A stretch of DNA of 64,000 nucleotides, taken from assembly GCA_039707465.1 (NCBI GenBank), contig CM077647.1, positions 172,110,663 to 172,174,662 on the forward strand, given 5' to 3'. Each line of letters starts with the position of its first letter. The stretch's first letter is position 1. Positions 1 to 10,614 of this stretch are shown here, piece by piece. The stretch is from Rhabdophis nuchalis. Its lineage: Eukaryota > Chordata > Lepidosauria > Squamata > Natricidae. The notes beneath the pieces are model-generated. The model saw only the letters and a program-made list of their open reading frames with translations. It was not told the origin of the DNA and did not search any database. The translations under genes and the position numbers were made by a program.

Positions 1-659
1 GCGTACAGATGATATCCCACCCCAAAACCACGGATGATCTCACCCAGCGGCTTCATATATGTGTTGAACAGTAGGGGCGAGAGGACCGACCCCTGAGGAA
101 CCCCACATATGAGGGGCCTCGAGGCCGACCTCTGCCCCCCTGCCAACACATATTGCGACCGACCAGAGAGGTAGGACAAGAACCATCGCAAAACGGTGCC
201 TCCCAACCCCAACCCCCCCAGTCGGCACAATAGGATACCATGGTCGATGGTATCAAAAGCCGCTGAGAGGTCTAATAGGACTAGGATAGAGGAATATCCT
301 CTATCCTGCGCCCTCCAGAGATCATCAACCAATGCGACCAATGCCGTCTCGGTGCTGTGCCCGGGTCGGAAGCCGGACTGGCGCGGGTCTAGATAATCAA
401 CTTCCTCCAAGTGTCGCAGAAACTGTTGAGCCACCACACTCTCAACAACCTTCACTAAAAAGTGGAGGTTGGAGATGGGACGATAGTTCTCTAATAATGC
501 TGGATCCAGGGATGGCTTCTTGAGGAGGGGCCTCACTACCGCCTCTTTCAAGACGGTAGGCAAGGACCCCTCACTCAAAGATGCGTTGACAATGCCCTGG
601 AGCCAGCCTCGTGTCGTCTCCCAGGATGCCAGTACAAGCCAGGAGGGACACGGGTCCAA
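1..659 (-). mobile_element. L2-like LINE copy A, reverse-transcriptase segment (runs off left edge)
   Basis: On the minus strand this matches the first half of the RT domain of the better preserved element at 20337-23520 (compare with about 21840-22500). It includes the LDLSAAFDTIDHG region and the CGVPQGSVL region. The RT would be read toward position 1, so the rest of this copy lies outside the window. The element is cut at about 659, where a second L2-like copy has inserted, and resumes near 1817. No long open frame survives, so it is a dead copy. The L2/CR1-group assignment rests on protein motifs and the 3' hairpin type of sister copies. Confidence 0.85.
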
Positions 660-1816
660 TAGTTTAGTTTAGTTTAGTTTATTTACATTTATATCCCGCC
701 CTTCTCCGCGAAGGACCCAGGGCGGCACACAGGAAATTTAAAAAACATACAGAGTACAAAAATAAATACACAATTTAAAATATAAATTAAACCGTCTTAT
801 CCTATGCTAAAAACCCAATTTTAAAATACCCAATAAAACTATCTAAAAGTCCCCATGGGAGGTTAGGCTAGGCCGGCTTGTTGGAATAGGTATGTCTTTA
901 GACATTGGCGGAAGAGGCGGAGGTCGGTGATGGTGCGTAATTCGGGGGGTAGGTCGTTCCAAAGGGCTGGCCCCGCCACAGAGAAGGCTCTTCCCCTGGG
1001 TGTCGCCAGTTGGCATTGCCCGGCCGACGGCACCCTGAGAAGGCCCTCTCTGTGGGAGCGTAGCGGTCTAAGGGATGTATGGGGCAAGAGGCGGTCTCGC
1101 AGATAATTAGGCCCCGAGCCATGGAGCGCTTTAAAGATGGTCGTCAAGACCTTGAAGCGCACCCGAAAGACCACAGGAAGCCAATGCAGCTCGCGCAGGA
1201 TCGGTGTTATGTGGGAGCATATAGTGGCTCCAATAATCACCCGCGCGACTGCGTTTTGGACTAACTGTAGCTTTCGGGTGCACCTCAAGGGAAGTCCCAT
1301 GTAGAGAGCATTACAGTAGTCGAGTCTGGACGTCACGAGAACTGTGCGAAGGGCAGCCCGGTCCAGTAAGGGGCGCAATTGGCGCATCAGGCGTACCTGA
1401 TGAAACGCCCCCCTGGCCACGGCTGCCACATGGTCTTCCATGGACAGCCGGGGATCCAGGAGGACACCCAAATTGCGCGCCCTCTCCACGGGGGCCAGTG
1501 TTTTGCCCCCTATGGCCAGAGTTGGAATAATCTGGCTGAACCGGGGTGCCGGAGACCACAGCCACTCAGTCTTGGCAGGGTTGAGCTTGAGTTTGTTACC
1601 ACCCATCCAGATCCGTAAGGCCTCCAAACACCAGGACAGCACTTCGACGGCATCGTTGGGGTGGTCTGGGGTGGATATGTACAGCTGAGTATCATCAGCG
1701 TACAGATGGTACTCCACCCCAAAACCACGGATGATCTCACCCAGCGGCTTCATATATGTGTTGAAAAGGAGGGGCGAGAGGACCGACCCCTGAGGAACCC
1801 CACATACGAGGGGCCC
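660..1816 (-). mobile_element. L2-like LINE copy B, 5'-truncated, nested in copy A
   Basis: Reading on the minus strand, an open frame of about 317 codons (about 1816 to 863) covers RT motif B ([14 protein letters not shown]), motif C (YADDTQLY) and the LINE C-terminal region ([15 protein letters not shown] and later [10 protein letters not shown]). It ends in the usual QQAGLA. The 3'UTR (about 862-690) has the clade's CCCTGGGTCC / GGCGGGATATAAAT terminal hairpin, followed by a short tandem tail of TTTAG units (minus-strand CTAAA) at 662-685. The 5' truncation falls just upstream of motif B. The open frame suggests a fairly recent copy. Confidence 0.88.
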
Positions 1817-3042
1817 CACATACATGTGGTAGCCCTAAGTCTCTTTGACAACTTGTCCATATCCTCGGTGGTAACAAAATCAAACTCCTCCCAAGATGGT
1901 GTCACAAGAACAGCCTCGGCCCGCTCGGCTGGACCACTGTCGATGGAGGGTAGCTCGTTCCAAATCCGAGTAATTTTCTCCTGCAGATAAATCCCAAATT
2001 CCTCTGCTCGAGCCTGTAAAGGGGCTTTCCGCGGCCTCTGTTGAAGGAGGGAGCGGGTCACCCCAAACAGGGCGGCAGGGCAGTTATCTGCGGATGCAAT
2101 AAGAGTGGCACAATACTCACGTTTGGCCACTCTTATCGCCACTAAATAAGTCCTAATATGGTCTCTCACTAGTGTTCGGTCGGCTTCGGAGCGAGAAGAT
2201 CTCCATCTGCTCTCTAGGCGTCTCTTGTGGCGCTTCATCTCCCTAAGCCCCTCGGTAAACCAAGGAGCCCAGGTGGTTTGTCACCGCAAGAGAGGCCGCA
2301 AGGGCGCGACTTGGTCCAAGGCCCCCGTGGCCGCACTTAACCATGCGGCCACTAGGTCCTCAGTCGAGTCGCGGGGCAAGTCCACAGGAATTGGCCCAAG
2401 CTCCCTTTGGAACCTTATCGGGTCCATCAGGAGCCTGGGGCGGAACCATATAGGAATTTCCGGTTCCGCTTCTGCCTCCCCGCAGTGTGGTGCGGCGATC
2501 GGAAAGTCGAGCCGAAGGAGAGCGTGATCTGTCCATGACAGGGGTGTGATGACTAGATCCCCTATTCCCAGATCACTACTCCACTGTCCCGAGATGAAGA
2601 TTAGATCCAGGGTGTGTCCGCCCTCGTGGGTAGGGCCTACAACTACTTGGGTCAGGTCCATGGCTGTCATGGAAGCCATGAACTCCCGAGCTACCCCAGA
2701 GGTTTCGCCTGCTGATGGCAGGTTAAAGTCCCCCATGACTAAAAGTCTGGGGGTCTCAACCGCCGCCTCGGCTATCACCTCTAGGAGCTCGGGCAGGGCT
2801 GTTGTTGTATAGCGAGGAGCCAGGTATACAACTAACACGCCCAACTGCCTCCCTAGGCCCCACTTCACAAGGAGGAACTCGCACCTGGTCGTCTGAGGGA
2901 TCGTGGTCTCCTTTGGCTCAAGACCTTCCCTAACCATAATCGCCACCCCCCCACCCCTCCCTAGGGCCCTAGGCTGATGGAAAGCTCGGTATCCTGGTGG
3001 TCACATTTCTACGAGGGGATGTCCTCCCTCGTGGCCCAACAA
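1817..3042 (-). mobile_element. L2-like LINE copy A, endonuclease and linker segment
   Basis: This continues copy A upstream of the nested copy B. The minus strand encodes part of the AP-endonuclease domain in an open stretch from 2946 to 2281, with VMGDFNLPSAGE, GPTHEGGHTLDLIF and a SWTDHALLRLDF catalytic-type motif. A second stretch from 2238 to about 1817 encodes the EN-RT linker (MKRHKRRLESRWRSSR, LIASADNCPAALFGVTRSLL). A frame break separates the two, and the extreme N-terminus is missing. At 3042 the sequence switches into a Tc1-like relic. Confidence 0.85.
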
Positions 3043-3521
3043 ACCAGACAGAAATAGAAGTTACAGATGAGAGATTCAATAATTCCTCTGTAGAACTATA
3101 CAATCAGGGTGGGTCACTCTTAGGAGCTCAGCATGGAACTGTGATAGGAGGCCACCGGTGCAACAAATCCAGTCGTGACATTTCCTCGCTCCTAAATACT
3201 CCACAGTCAACTGTCAGTTGTATTATAAGAATGTGGAAGTGTTTAGGAATGACAGAAACACAGCCACGAAGGGGTAGGCCACGTAAACTGACGGAGCGGG
3301 GTCAGAGGATGCTGAGACGCCTAGTGTGAAGAGGTCGCCAACGTTCTGCAGAGTCAGTCGCTACAGACCTCCAAACTTCATGTGGCCTTCAGATTAGCTG
3401 AAGAACAGTGCATAGTGGACCAACGTCATATTGAACCCTTTGGATTAGGAATGGGATGTCACTTACTGTAAATTCATATGTGAGTAAAGGCAGGTGAGCG
3501 AATACTTTTGGCAATATAGTG
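3043..3521 (+). mobile_element. Tc1/mariner-type DNA transposon relic
   Basis: A short frame to 3329 reads like the N-terminal helix-turn-helix of Tc1 transposases (SRDISSLLNTPQSTVSCIIR, then the GRPRKLTERGQR hook). Just downstream come SAESVATDLQTS remnants. The catalytic DDE half is absent. The right end (AATACTTTTGGCAATATAGTG then TA, 3501-3522) is the kind of terminus and TA target expected of Tc1 elements. The left terminus is missing where the L2-like copy abuts. It is an internally deleted, non-coding fossil. Confidence 0.75.
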
Positions 3522-4437
3522 TATCTCTAGAAATGGCATGTCGACCTTTTGTACAAAACAAAGCACTGAAAAAGGGAAGGTTTTACACATTCTCTTTTTT
3601 TTAAAAAATGTATTATAAAAAAGAAAACGGAAAAAAGGACATTAACAAGACAAAACTACATAGATAGATTCACCCCCTATTTGTATACAGTTACAAAGTA
3701 ACATCATATATCATCTTACTACATTTCCAGTTATTTCTGTCTATCTATGTCTTACATTTATTAATCCTTAGTTCTTTATAGTTGTTATTTTATTTACTAT
3801 TTATGTATCTGCACTGTGCCTTTTTCCCCTATCGCTTATCCCGTAATCTTTTTGCCTCTATCCATTCGTACCATTTTCCCCAACTTTGGTAAAATACTGT
3901 TTCTTATCTATCTTTTAAGAATATATGTTAATCTATCACATTCAGCACACCAGAAGATTTTGTTGATAATTAGTTGGTCTGATGGTAGTTCCTTCCCTTT
4001 CCAAAACTGCGCGTATACTATTCTAGCTGCAGTGGTAATGTGTATAAAAAGATACCAGTATTTCCTCCTTATGCCACCGGGGTTTATCCCCAGTAAATAA
4101 ACCTCTGGTTTTAGTTGAAAAGTAACTCCCATGATTTCCATAAACCAATCTTTTATCTTACGCATTCACTTTCTGCAGTCGAAAAGGAACAGGAATTAGA
4201 CCATCCATAAAAGAGTTACAGAGTTTATCCTTGTTGGTGTGTGTCCCCAGAGGACCTCCTAACTTGTACTGGCACTTGAAGTTTGCCTCCAAAATGAGGT
4301 CAGCCTTGAGTATATTCTCGCTGTGGTGCATGATACTCATGGGAAACTGAAGGCAAATATCCTTGGAGATTGTATCCCAAGTTCCTGAGGAGAATCCATA
4401 AATAAAATTTATATGATGCAATCTGCTATATGTTCTT
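3522..4437 (+). promoter_or_regulatory. Conserved OR upstream block (OR1 unit), split by an L1
   Basis: Sequence at 3522-3597 and 4158-4437 is homologous to blocks before the other OR leader exons (38440-38610, 46380-46654, 56940-57240). Shared words include TATCCTTG..TGTGT.TCC.AGAGGACCTCCT and GGGAAACTGAAGGCAAATATCCTTGGAGA. The block breaks off at 4437 inside TGATGCAATCTGCTATATG, where a CR1 fragment starts, and resumes at 6468. The function as promoter and leader is inferred from conserved position before OR exons; no experimental support is available. Confidence 0.55.
3598..4157 (-). mobile_element. L1 LINE 3' fragment (ORF2 C-terminus)
   Basis: The minus strand encodes an L1 ORF2 C-terminal piece (LKPEVYLLGINPG, ARIVYAQFWKGKELPSDQL, CAECDRLTYIL) followed by a T/A-rich 3'UTR and an oligo(T) stretch at 3595-3602, i.e. 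a poly(A) tail on the minus strand. Near-matching flanks, TTACACATTCTCTTT at 3583-3597 and TTACGCATTCACTTT at 4158-4172 (13 of 15 identical), look like an aged target-site duplication. It is inserted in the OR upstream block. Confidence 0.8.
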
Positions 4438-4706
4438 AGCAGTGTTTCAATATTTGAGGGGCTACCATGAAGAAGAGTGAGTTCTCCAAAGCATCTGAAG
4501 GCAGGATAAGAAGCAATGGATGGAAATTAATCAGGGACAGAACCAACCTAAACAATAAGGAGAAATTTCCTGACAGTCAGAACAATTAATCAGTGGAATG
4601 GCTTATTTTCAGAAATTGTGAGTGCTCCAACACTGGAAGTTTTTAATAAGAGACTGGTAAATATTTGTCTGAAATGATATAGAGTCTCCTGCTTGAGCCT
4701 GCAAAG
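4438..4706 (+). mobile_element. CR1 LINE 3' fragment
   Basis: This resembles the CR1 ORF2 C-terminal and 3' region repeated many times in this window: AAGCAATGGATGGAAATTAA, then GAGAAATTTCCTGACAGTCA, then GTGCTCCAACACTGGAAGTT, then GTCTCCTGCTTGAGC. It interrupts the OR1 leader block. Its tail matches the separate CR1 tail at 6335-6467. Confidence 0.75.
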
Positions 4707-4904
4707 GTAAGCGAACAGCGAATGGGGGAGAATCCACTGTGCCACACAATTCAGATTAGCTAGAAAGCAGGAAATCCTGCTTTCTGGCTAATATAAATCG
4801 CGCATCGCAGCTGATAGTTGGAAATACCAGTTCACCCGAACCGGTAGCATTTTTACTACTGGTCCGGGCAAACCAGTCCGAACTGGTAGCATTTCACCCC
4901 TGAT
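4707..4904. mobile_element. hAT-like MITE fragment
   Basis: The segment carries repeated ACCGGT / AACTGGTAGCATTT words and ends in TTTCACCCCTG, the terminus of a non-autonomous hAT-like repeat common in snake DNA. A related terminus occurs near 35520-35752 (GGTAGTATCCCACCCCTG). A short palindrome, GCAGGAAATCCTGC, lies at 4777-4790. The left end is unclear. Confidence 0.4.
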
Positions 4905-4967
4905 GTGATCCCCTTTTGTGACCTTTAGACAATGGTGAAGCCAGATTGTGCAGTGATTCACTTAACT

Positions 4968-4968
<1 letters not shown>

Positions 4969-5026
<58 letters not shown>

Positions 5027-5080
5027 TTAATTTCTATCCCGCTCTCTCTCCCCAAGGGGACTCGAGGCGGGTCTGTGGTG
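4969..5080 (-). repeat. (AAT)n microsatellite on an L2-like 3' end
   Basis: About 18 AAT/ATA units at 4969-5025 run directly into TTTCTATCCCGCTCTCTC and CCCAAGGGGACTCGAGGCGGG. That is the minus-strand 3' hairpin of an L2-like LINE. The microsatellite is therefore probably the expanded tail of a very short LINE insertion. Confidence 0.6.
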
Positions 5081-5333
5081 AGAAAGGTTGTAAAATGGGG
5101 CAAATCTCACTTAACAAATATTTCATTTAGCAACATAAATTTGAGGCTTAATTTTGGTTGTAAATCAAGAACTACCTGTATTATTTTTTCCCCAAAACTT
5201 TCTTATACTTGACACAGTAGCAAGTTATATTTATTCAAAAATAGGCACAACATTACTATGAATACGTACTCAATGTTACACCCAAATGTATTTTATTTAC
5301 ACATGGGTAGCTCTTAGATCTTTTCCCACATCT

Positions 5334-6194
5334 AAGAGCTACCCATGCGTAAAGGGACTCGTTAGTAAGATATATAAGATTATAAACTTTGATGGAAATC
5401 CACAAATGGTAATGAAGACGAATTGGGAGGAAGAGCTTAAGATTAAAATATTAGACTTGGATTGGAATGTGAATTGGAAAAGTCGAATTATGAGGATTAT
5501 GTCTATAAGGATTAAAGAGCACAACTTTAAGGTAGTTTGGAAATGGTATTGGACTCCATTAAGGTTATCATTGATGGATAAAAAAATCAGCAATAAATGT
5601 TGGAGATGTAATATGGAAGTGGGAACTTATGAACACATGTGGTATAAATGTGGAAAAATTAAAAAGTTTTGGCAACAATTGGAGGAAATGATGTTTGAAA
5701 TGATGAAGAAAAGAATAACTTTGAGATCAGAATCTATATTACTATTGATAATTAAGGAATTAGAATTAACAAAATATGAGAAAGAATTGATTAGAATTAT
5801 GATTATAATGGGTAGAATTATAATAGCAAGATACTGGAAAATAGAGGTAAATATTAAAATAGAAGAGTGGTATTGTGAAATGTGGAAATTAGCTTTAAAT
5901 GATAAAATGACATGTGATATTAAATTTAGAGAGGGGGTCTATAAAAAAGACATTTTCTGGAAGATTTGGAACCCATTTGTGGACTATGCACTTAGAACTT
6001 TGGATGCCTCGACACCTGTACCCAGAGAACGCGGATTTTGGAGATCTTAAAGACAATTGAAGATATCCGGAGAACTAACTCTTCCTTTCGTTTTGTATAG
6101 CACTGGGTGGACTATTGTAAAAAAAAAAAGAAAGTAAATTTTATGTTTATATGTATAACTTGTGGAAAATTATAATAAAAATTTAAAAAAAAAA
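5334..6194 (+). mobile_element. 5'-truncated L1 LINE (ORF2 C-terminus)
   Basis: An open frame to 6050 encodes the L1 ORF2 C-terminal region: GLVSKIYKIINFDGN, then a CX2CX8HX4C zinc-knuckle-like motif (CWRCNMEVGTYEHMWYKC), then a hydrophobic LIRIMIIMGRIIIARYWK stretch. A 3'UTR with AATAAAAATTT and an oligo(A) tail follows. Exact 18-bp target-site duplications, AGATCTTTTCCCACATCT, lie at 5316-5333 and 6195-6212. The perfect duplication and the open frame point to a young insertion. There is an unusual inverted repeat at its 5' junction (see findings). Confidence 0.92.
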
Positions 6195-6334
6195 AGATCT
6201 TTTCCCACATCTTTCCCCATCTATAGATGAGAATTGTGGAGGATGGCGCTCAATAGTTGGAGCGACAGGTTGGGAAAGCCGCTTTACTCTTATACAAGAG
6301 TCTGGAAATAAGCATTGACTGACAATAAAAAGAA

Positions 6335-6467
6335 GTTTTGAGTGCTCCAACACTAGAAGTTTTTAATAAGAGACTGGTAAATATTTGTCTGAAATCATAT
6401 AGAATCTCCTGCTTGAGCAGGGGTTTGGACGAGAAGACCTCCCAGTTCCCTTCTAATGCTGTTACGC
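6335..6467 (+). mobile_element. CR1 LINE 3' end fragment
   Basis: TGCTCCAACACTAGAAG, then TTTTTAATAAGAGACTGG, then GTTTGGACGAGAAGACCTCCCAG, nearly identical to the CR1 tail at 4625-4705. Its right edge meets the resumed OR leader block near 6468. Confidence 0.7.
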
Positions 6468-6654
6468 TGTTATTCTCTTTAAATGTTAAGGGAAATATTT
6501 CCCAAGAAGTCTATCGTTTCACCTTCAACATATGATGTATTCTTTCTTATTCTTCATTCAGTGCATTGTTTCAAAACACTGTCTTCATAAACGGATGGAG
6601 AGATGGAGTGAAAAGTACTTGGAGAAGAAAGTAGAGACGGAAGAACATATCAAG
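6468..6654 (+). ncRNA. Candidate OR1 leader (5'UTR) exon with splice donor
   Basis: The sequence is homologous to leader exons at about 23900-24092, 39215-39406, 49100-49296 and 57270-57444. Shared order: AAATATTTCCCAAGAAGTCTA, a CTGTCTTCATAAACGGATGG-type segment, CTTGGAGAAGA, then GAAGAACATATCAAG followed by GTAAGA. The GT donor at 6655-6656 fits the consensus AAG|GTAAG. It is best read as the untranslated first exon of OR1, with the coding exon acceptor near 9750. Transcription is inferred, not shown. Confidence 0.5.
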
Positions 6655-6916
6655 GTAAGATTTTTTTTTATTGTGTAGAAAGAGCACATGGAATGAATTT
6701 CATTGAAGATAGAGAAGAAAAGATAGAGAAGACTTCTGTACATTCATGTCCACAGAGAGAGAAACATCTTTCAGCTGTTGTATTTCTACAGATTTTTATT
6801 TATTTTATTTACCTATACCTCATTTAGCACATACACCCATCCATTCCAACACACTCACATAAAGGAACATTTGGTGTTTATATTTCTATATACCTTTTAT
6901 TACTTACATATGTATG

Positions 6917-7322
6917 TGTTAGGAATGTAATTCGAATGTTGGGTTGGCAATATATAAACCATGATAGCAATACTGTCTCTGCAACTTTAACTACTGCAGT
7001 AAATGTGATTGGCTACTGTTTCCTCAATCGGCTATAAGAGGGAGCCAGAATCATTGTTAGATGCGGATTGTTAGATGATGGCTGTTGTGTATGTCGAGTA
7101 TTGATCAGCGTGGATAATTGTGAGTTGTGCAACTGTTAGCCAACTTTGGGTACTGAACTGCTTATATGAGCTGTGTATGAAGAGGTTTCTATACCTTATT
7201 TTTCTACGGAAGTAAACACATATTTGTTTTGCAATTCAGTATCTGTGACTGCTAGTGTGGGTGTTCAGCAACATCTCTCTCGCTACGGTTCGCTGCACGC
7301 TTTCGGTATACAAACAGGGATT
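6917..7322 (+). other. Insertion in OR1 intron, possible solo LTR
   Basis: Flanking intron resembles other OR introns, but 6917-7322 does not. It begins TGTTAGGAATG and ends near GGTATACA, and contains a TATA-like GCTATAAGAGGG and AAGTAAACACA. TG...CA ends and these signals suit a solo LTR. I could not find a convincing target duplication, so the call is weak. Confidence 0.3.
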
Positions 7323-7375
7323 TCCCTAGCAATGTGCATTAGCTAAATTATTCCATCATAGGTCCTAGTTCGTTT

Positions 7376-7945
7376 GTTTATCAGATTTTTATTATTTTTT
7401 CCATCTATAACAACTTACAATCATCACATTAACATTGTTGGGTCATCATACCTGTGAATATCAATCGTATATTGCTTCTACATTTATATACATTCATCTG
7501 CAGTTCCATACACTTCTCTATTGTTTCTTGGCTAGACTAACTTTATTTCTGTTATGCAACCATTTATACCAATTATCCCAAATTTCATAGAATTCAGACT
7601 TTTCTTTGTCCTTTAATCTTCATGTTAACGTGTCCATTTCTGCACAATCTAGGATTTTCTGAATCACCAATTCATCTGGGGGAATATTACTCTGTTTCCA
7701 ACATTGGGCAAACGTTATTCTGGCTATCATCAACAGGTGTATTAGTATATATTTAATTTTCTTTCTATATTTCCCCTTGGTTATTCCCAGCAGAAAGAGT
7801 TCCGGTTTATATTCTATTTGTTCCTCTGTAATTTGTTGTATCCATTTCCAAATTTTAATCCAATACTTTTGAGTTTTTGGGCAGGTCCACCACATATGAT
7901 AGAAAGCCCCTCGGATTCATGTTCGGATACATTTTGGCCAATCTC
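7376..7945 (-). mobile_element. L1 LINE 3' fragment (ORF2 C-terminus)
   Basis: The minus-strand frame from 7895 to 7620 reads MWWTCPKTQKYWIKIWKWIQ, then PELFLLGITKG, ARITFAQCW and CAEMDTLT, the conserved end of L1 ORF2. A frame break separates it from an upstream WPKCIRT/RGAFYHMWW remnant near 7900-7945. The 3' side runs into T-rich sequence at 7384-7400. It lies in the OR1 intron. Confidence 0.8.
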
Positions 7946-8617
7946 CTAGTTCTCAGGGTATAGGGACATGCTCAAACCATCCAGAGGAAAAAAGGAGAAT
8001 ATTCTGAGCAGGATAATGGATTAAGTCCATCCTTCACTGCTGAAGCCTTGACTTTTTATTTCCACAATGGATTGGGTGTGTGAGTATGGAAATGTTAACT
8101 TGTGTTTTTTCATAGAAGGAGAAGAACAAGATCATCTGTGGACAGTAAAGAGAAAGAAATAGAGCTAAGCTATTTTTTTACAACCATCTTTATTGCTGGA
8201 TTCTCTTGAGTGGTTATAAATTCATCCCATTGTTTCTAACAGGTGAGTTAATATTCTTCTTTTCTTGAGGATCTCAGATGATTTTCCTATTTACTGCACA
8301 ACATAATCTTCCCATAATTTCATTCACCTCTTTTCTCTTCATTTCCTCTCATTTGTTATCTATAATCTATAGATCTATAAATGTTCTTCTTTCTCAACAT
8401 TTTTCTATCACACTCTGTAAGTTGTGTTTTAATCTTTTGTTGATCCTCTGTAGAGGATCAACAAAGAATCTCTGCATACTTCTAGCTATACAATTTGGGA
8501 TGAACTCCGTTTGAATGGTGTGAGAGTAGGAATGGATTTCCAGAGGAAAAATTGCAAACTACAGGGACCAAGAGTACTACTCAGTTGACCATGAGGACAG
8601 AGATAAACCTCTAAGTG
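7946..8617. other. OR1 intron, no gene recognised
   Basis: A/T-rich intronic sequence. A short reverse palindrome-like pair, TTGTTGATCCTCTGTAGAGGATCAACAA, sits at 8437-8464. I see no coding homology. Confidence 0.4.
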
Positions 8618-8810
8618 CTTCAACGACCCTCTAAAAGGATGCAAATAATCAGTTGTCTGCAAGGAATATAAATCCTTCCATTCCCCACTATCCTGTCAGA
8701 GCTGAAGAAGCTTCTTGGATGAGAAGCAAAATGTCTTCAAAAAAAACAAAAACAAAAAACAAGCAAGTCCAGTTTTCTCCTGAATAAGCACCTCAATGGA
8801 AAAACAGAAT
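8618..8810 (+). repeat. Foldback-type interspersed repeat end
   Basis: It carries GAAGAAGCTTCTTGGATGAG followed by AAGCAAAATGTCTTC. These words recur at 19437-19590, 36742-36830 and 38280-38370 in both orientations. They belong to a repeat with inverted arms; the class is unknown. Confidence 0.45.
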
Positions 8811-9402
8811 AAATTGAATAAATAGAATAAATAATGCCTATCACTTTAGGATAAAATATGAGTAGGAACAGATAAAATACAGTAAGAAATCAGAATAGGG
8901 AAGTAAGAGATGACTTAGAAGATGCTGTTGTTAAAAGTTTAGACATATCTTTTGCTGATCCCTTCTTTAAACAACTAACAAAGTTGTGTAATGTTTCTGC
9001 TCAGAAATATGTCATTCCAGATTTCCTGTTCCCATTGTAATTTATGCCAAAATATTTCACCTCATGAAATAAGTTCCAAAAAAAAAAAATGTGAGTACAT
9101 ATTAAGAATCCTCAAATGACCAAATCTAATTTTCCAACAGAGGCAAATTTCACACAGGGCACTAAACTCTAACAAAGTTTCTTTGTTTCTGGCTCCATGC
9201 TTGTGGGATTCAAGGGATGGGCATTTAAAAATCATAACTGGTATTCAATTTATTTATTTGAAATTAACTGCCATAGCTTTGCACAACATTGCTTGGCCTG
9301 GTGCCAAAGCCCAGTCTTGAATTCTCTTGGCTGAAATCATAATGGCAGTGTCTCAATAATGGTGTTTTGAAATCTTGATTCAATGAAGATTCCATATTTT
9401 CT
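8811..9402. other. 3' part of the OR1 intron, no separate gene recognised
   Basis: This is A/T-rich sequence between the foldback repeat and the coding exon. Its last ~50 bases (AATCTTGATTCAATGAAGATTCCATATTTTCTC) are conserved before OR3 and OR4, so this is authentic OR intron 3' end with its polypyrimidine tract. Confidence 0.5.
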
Positions 9403-9417
9403 CTCTTTGTAACACAA

Positions 9418-9750
9418 GTAAAGGAGTCCCTGTGGATTTTACTCGGCTAATAGTTGCCACATTTAGGGGGTGGTGCTCATCTCCGTTTCAAGGCCATTAA
9501 GCCAACGCTGTCCAAAGACATTTCTGTGGTCAAGTGACCAGCATAATCTCACTGGAACACTGTTACCTTCCCACCAAAGTGGTACCTATTTACCTACTTG
9601 CATTTGCATGCTTTCAAACTGCTAGGTTGGAAGGAGCTGGGGCAAGGATGGGAGCTGATCTCGTTGTGTGACCCTTGGGTCTCGGACCTGGGCTTCTGGC
9701 TTTCCACCTGGCCAGCTCAGCATCTTAACCACTGAGCCGCCCTGCCGCCC
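9418..9750 (-). mobile_element. Sauria-type SINE at the OR1 splice acceptor
   Basis: On the minus strand it begins with a tRNA-like head (GGCTCAGTGGTTAAGATGCTG, 9742 downward) and contains the GGTGGGAAGGTAACAG and GGAGATGAGCACC words typical of squamate Sauria SINEs. It ends near AGGGACTCCTTTAC. Perfect 15-bp target duplications, CTCTTTGTAACACAA, lie at 9403-9417 and 9751-9765. The duplicated target is the OR coding exon acceptor region, only a few bases before the ATG. Confidence 0.88.
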
Positions 9751-10614
9751 CTCTTTGTAACACAAAGGAACATGGGTGTGACCAATTGCACAAGAGCGTC
9801 TGGATTCATCCTTGTTGGACTGCCAAGTGTATTGGGAATGGAGAGTGTCATGTATGCCAGCGTCTTTCTGCTTTATCTCCTTTGCCTGATGGGCAATGGG
9901 CTCATCATTATAATGGTAAGCATGGATCGAAATCTTCAGAAACCCATGTATTTCTTCCTTAGCAACCTTTCTTTAATTGACATTGGGCACACCACAGCCT
10001 TCATCCCTAAGTTGTTGGCCAATTACATCTCTGCCACAAATTCCATCTGTTTTTATTGCTGCATCCTACAGATGTGCTTCTATTTCCTTTTTGGGGTGAC
10101 TGAATTTTTTGTCATCACTTTGATCTCCTTGGACAGATACTTAGCCATTTGCCATCCTTTGAGATACACCACCATCATGACTTCTAGGGTCTGCCTTCAC
10201 CTTGCTATCACCGCCTGGTTTGTAGGGTTTTTCTCCATTCTTTATCAGGTGATCATGATCGCCCACCTACCCTACTGCGCCTCCAACATTATCGATCACT
10301 TCTTTTGTGATGCTGGACCTGTGTTGCAGATTGCGGGAGGGGATATAGATATCATTGAAGTTCTCGGCTTCCTCATCACTATGCTGGTGGTGATGTCCTC
10401 CTTGCTCTTCACCCTCATTTCCTACCTCTTCATCATCTGCACCGTTCTCCGAATGCCTTCAACCACCAGTCAACAGAGGGCTTTTTCTATCTGTGCTTCC
10501 CACTTGATTGTAGTCTGCATTTTCTACGGATCCGTCTTTTTTGTCTACCTAAGGCCGACGGTCAAGAACTCTTCCTTCGGCTTCCGGTTCCGGCTCCGAC
10601 GGCGACGGGCGAAC

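Noticed and set aside
6917..7322. Confident solo-LTR call
   Set aside because: TG...CA ends are present, but I could not find matching target duplications. Kept only as a weak feature.
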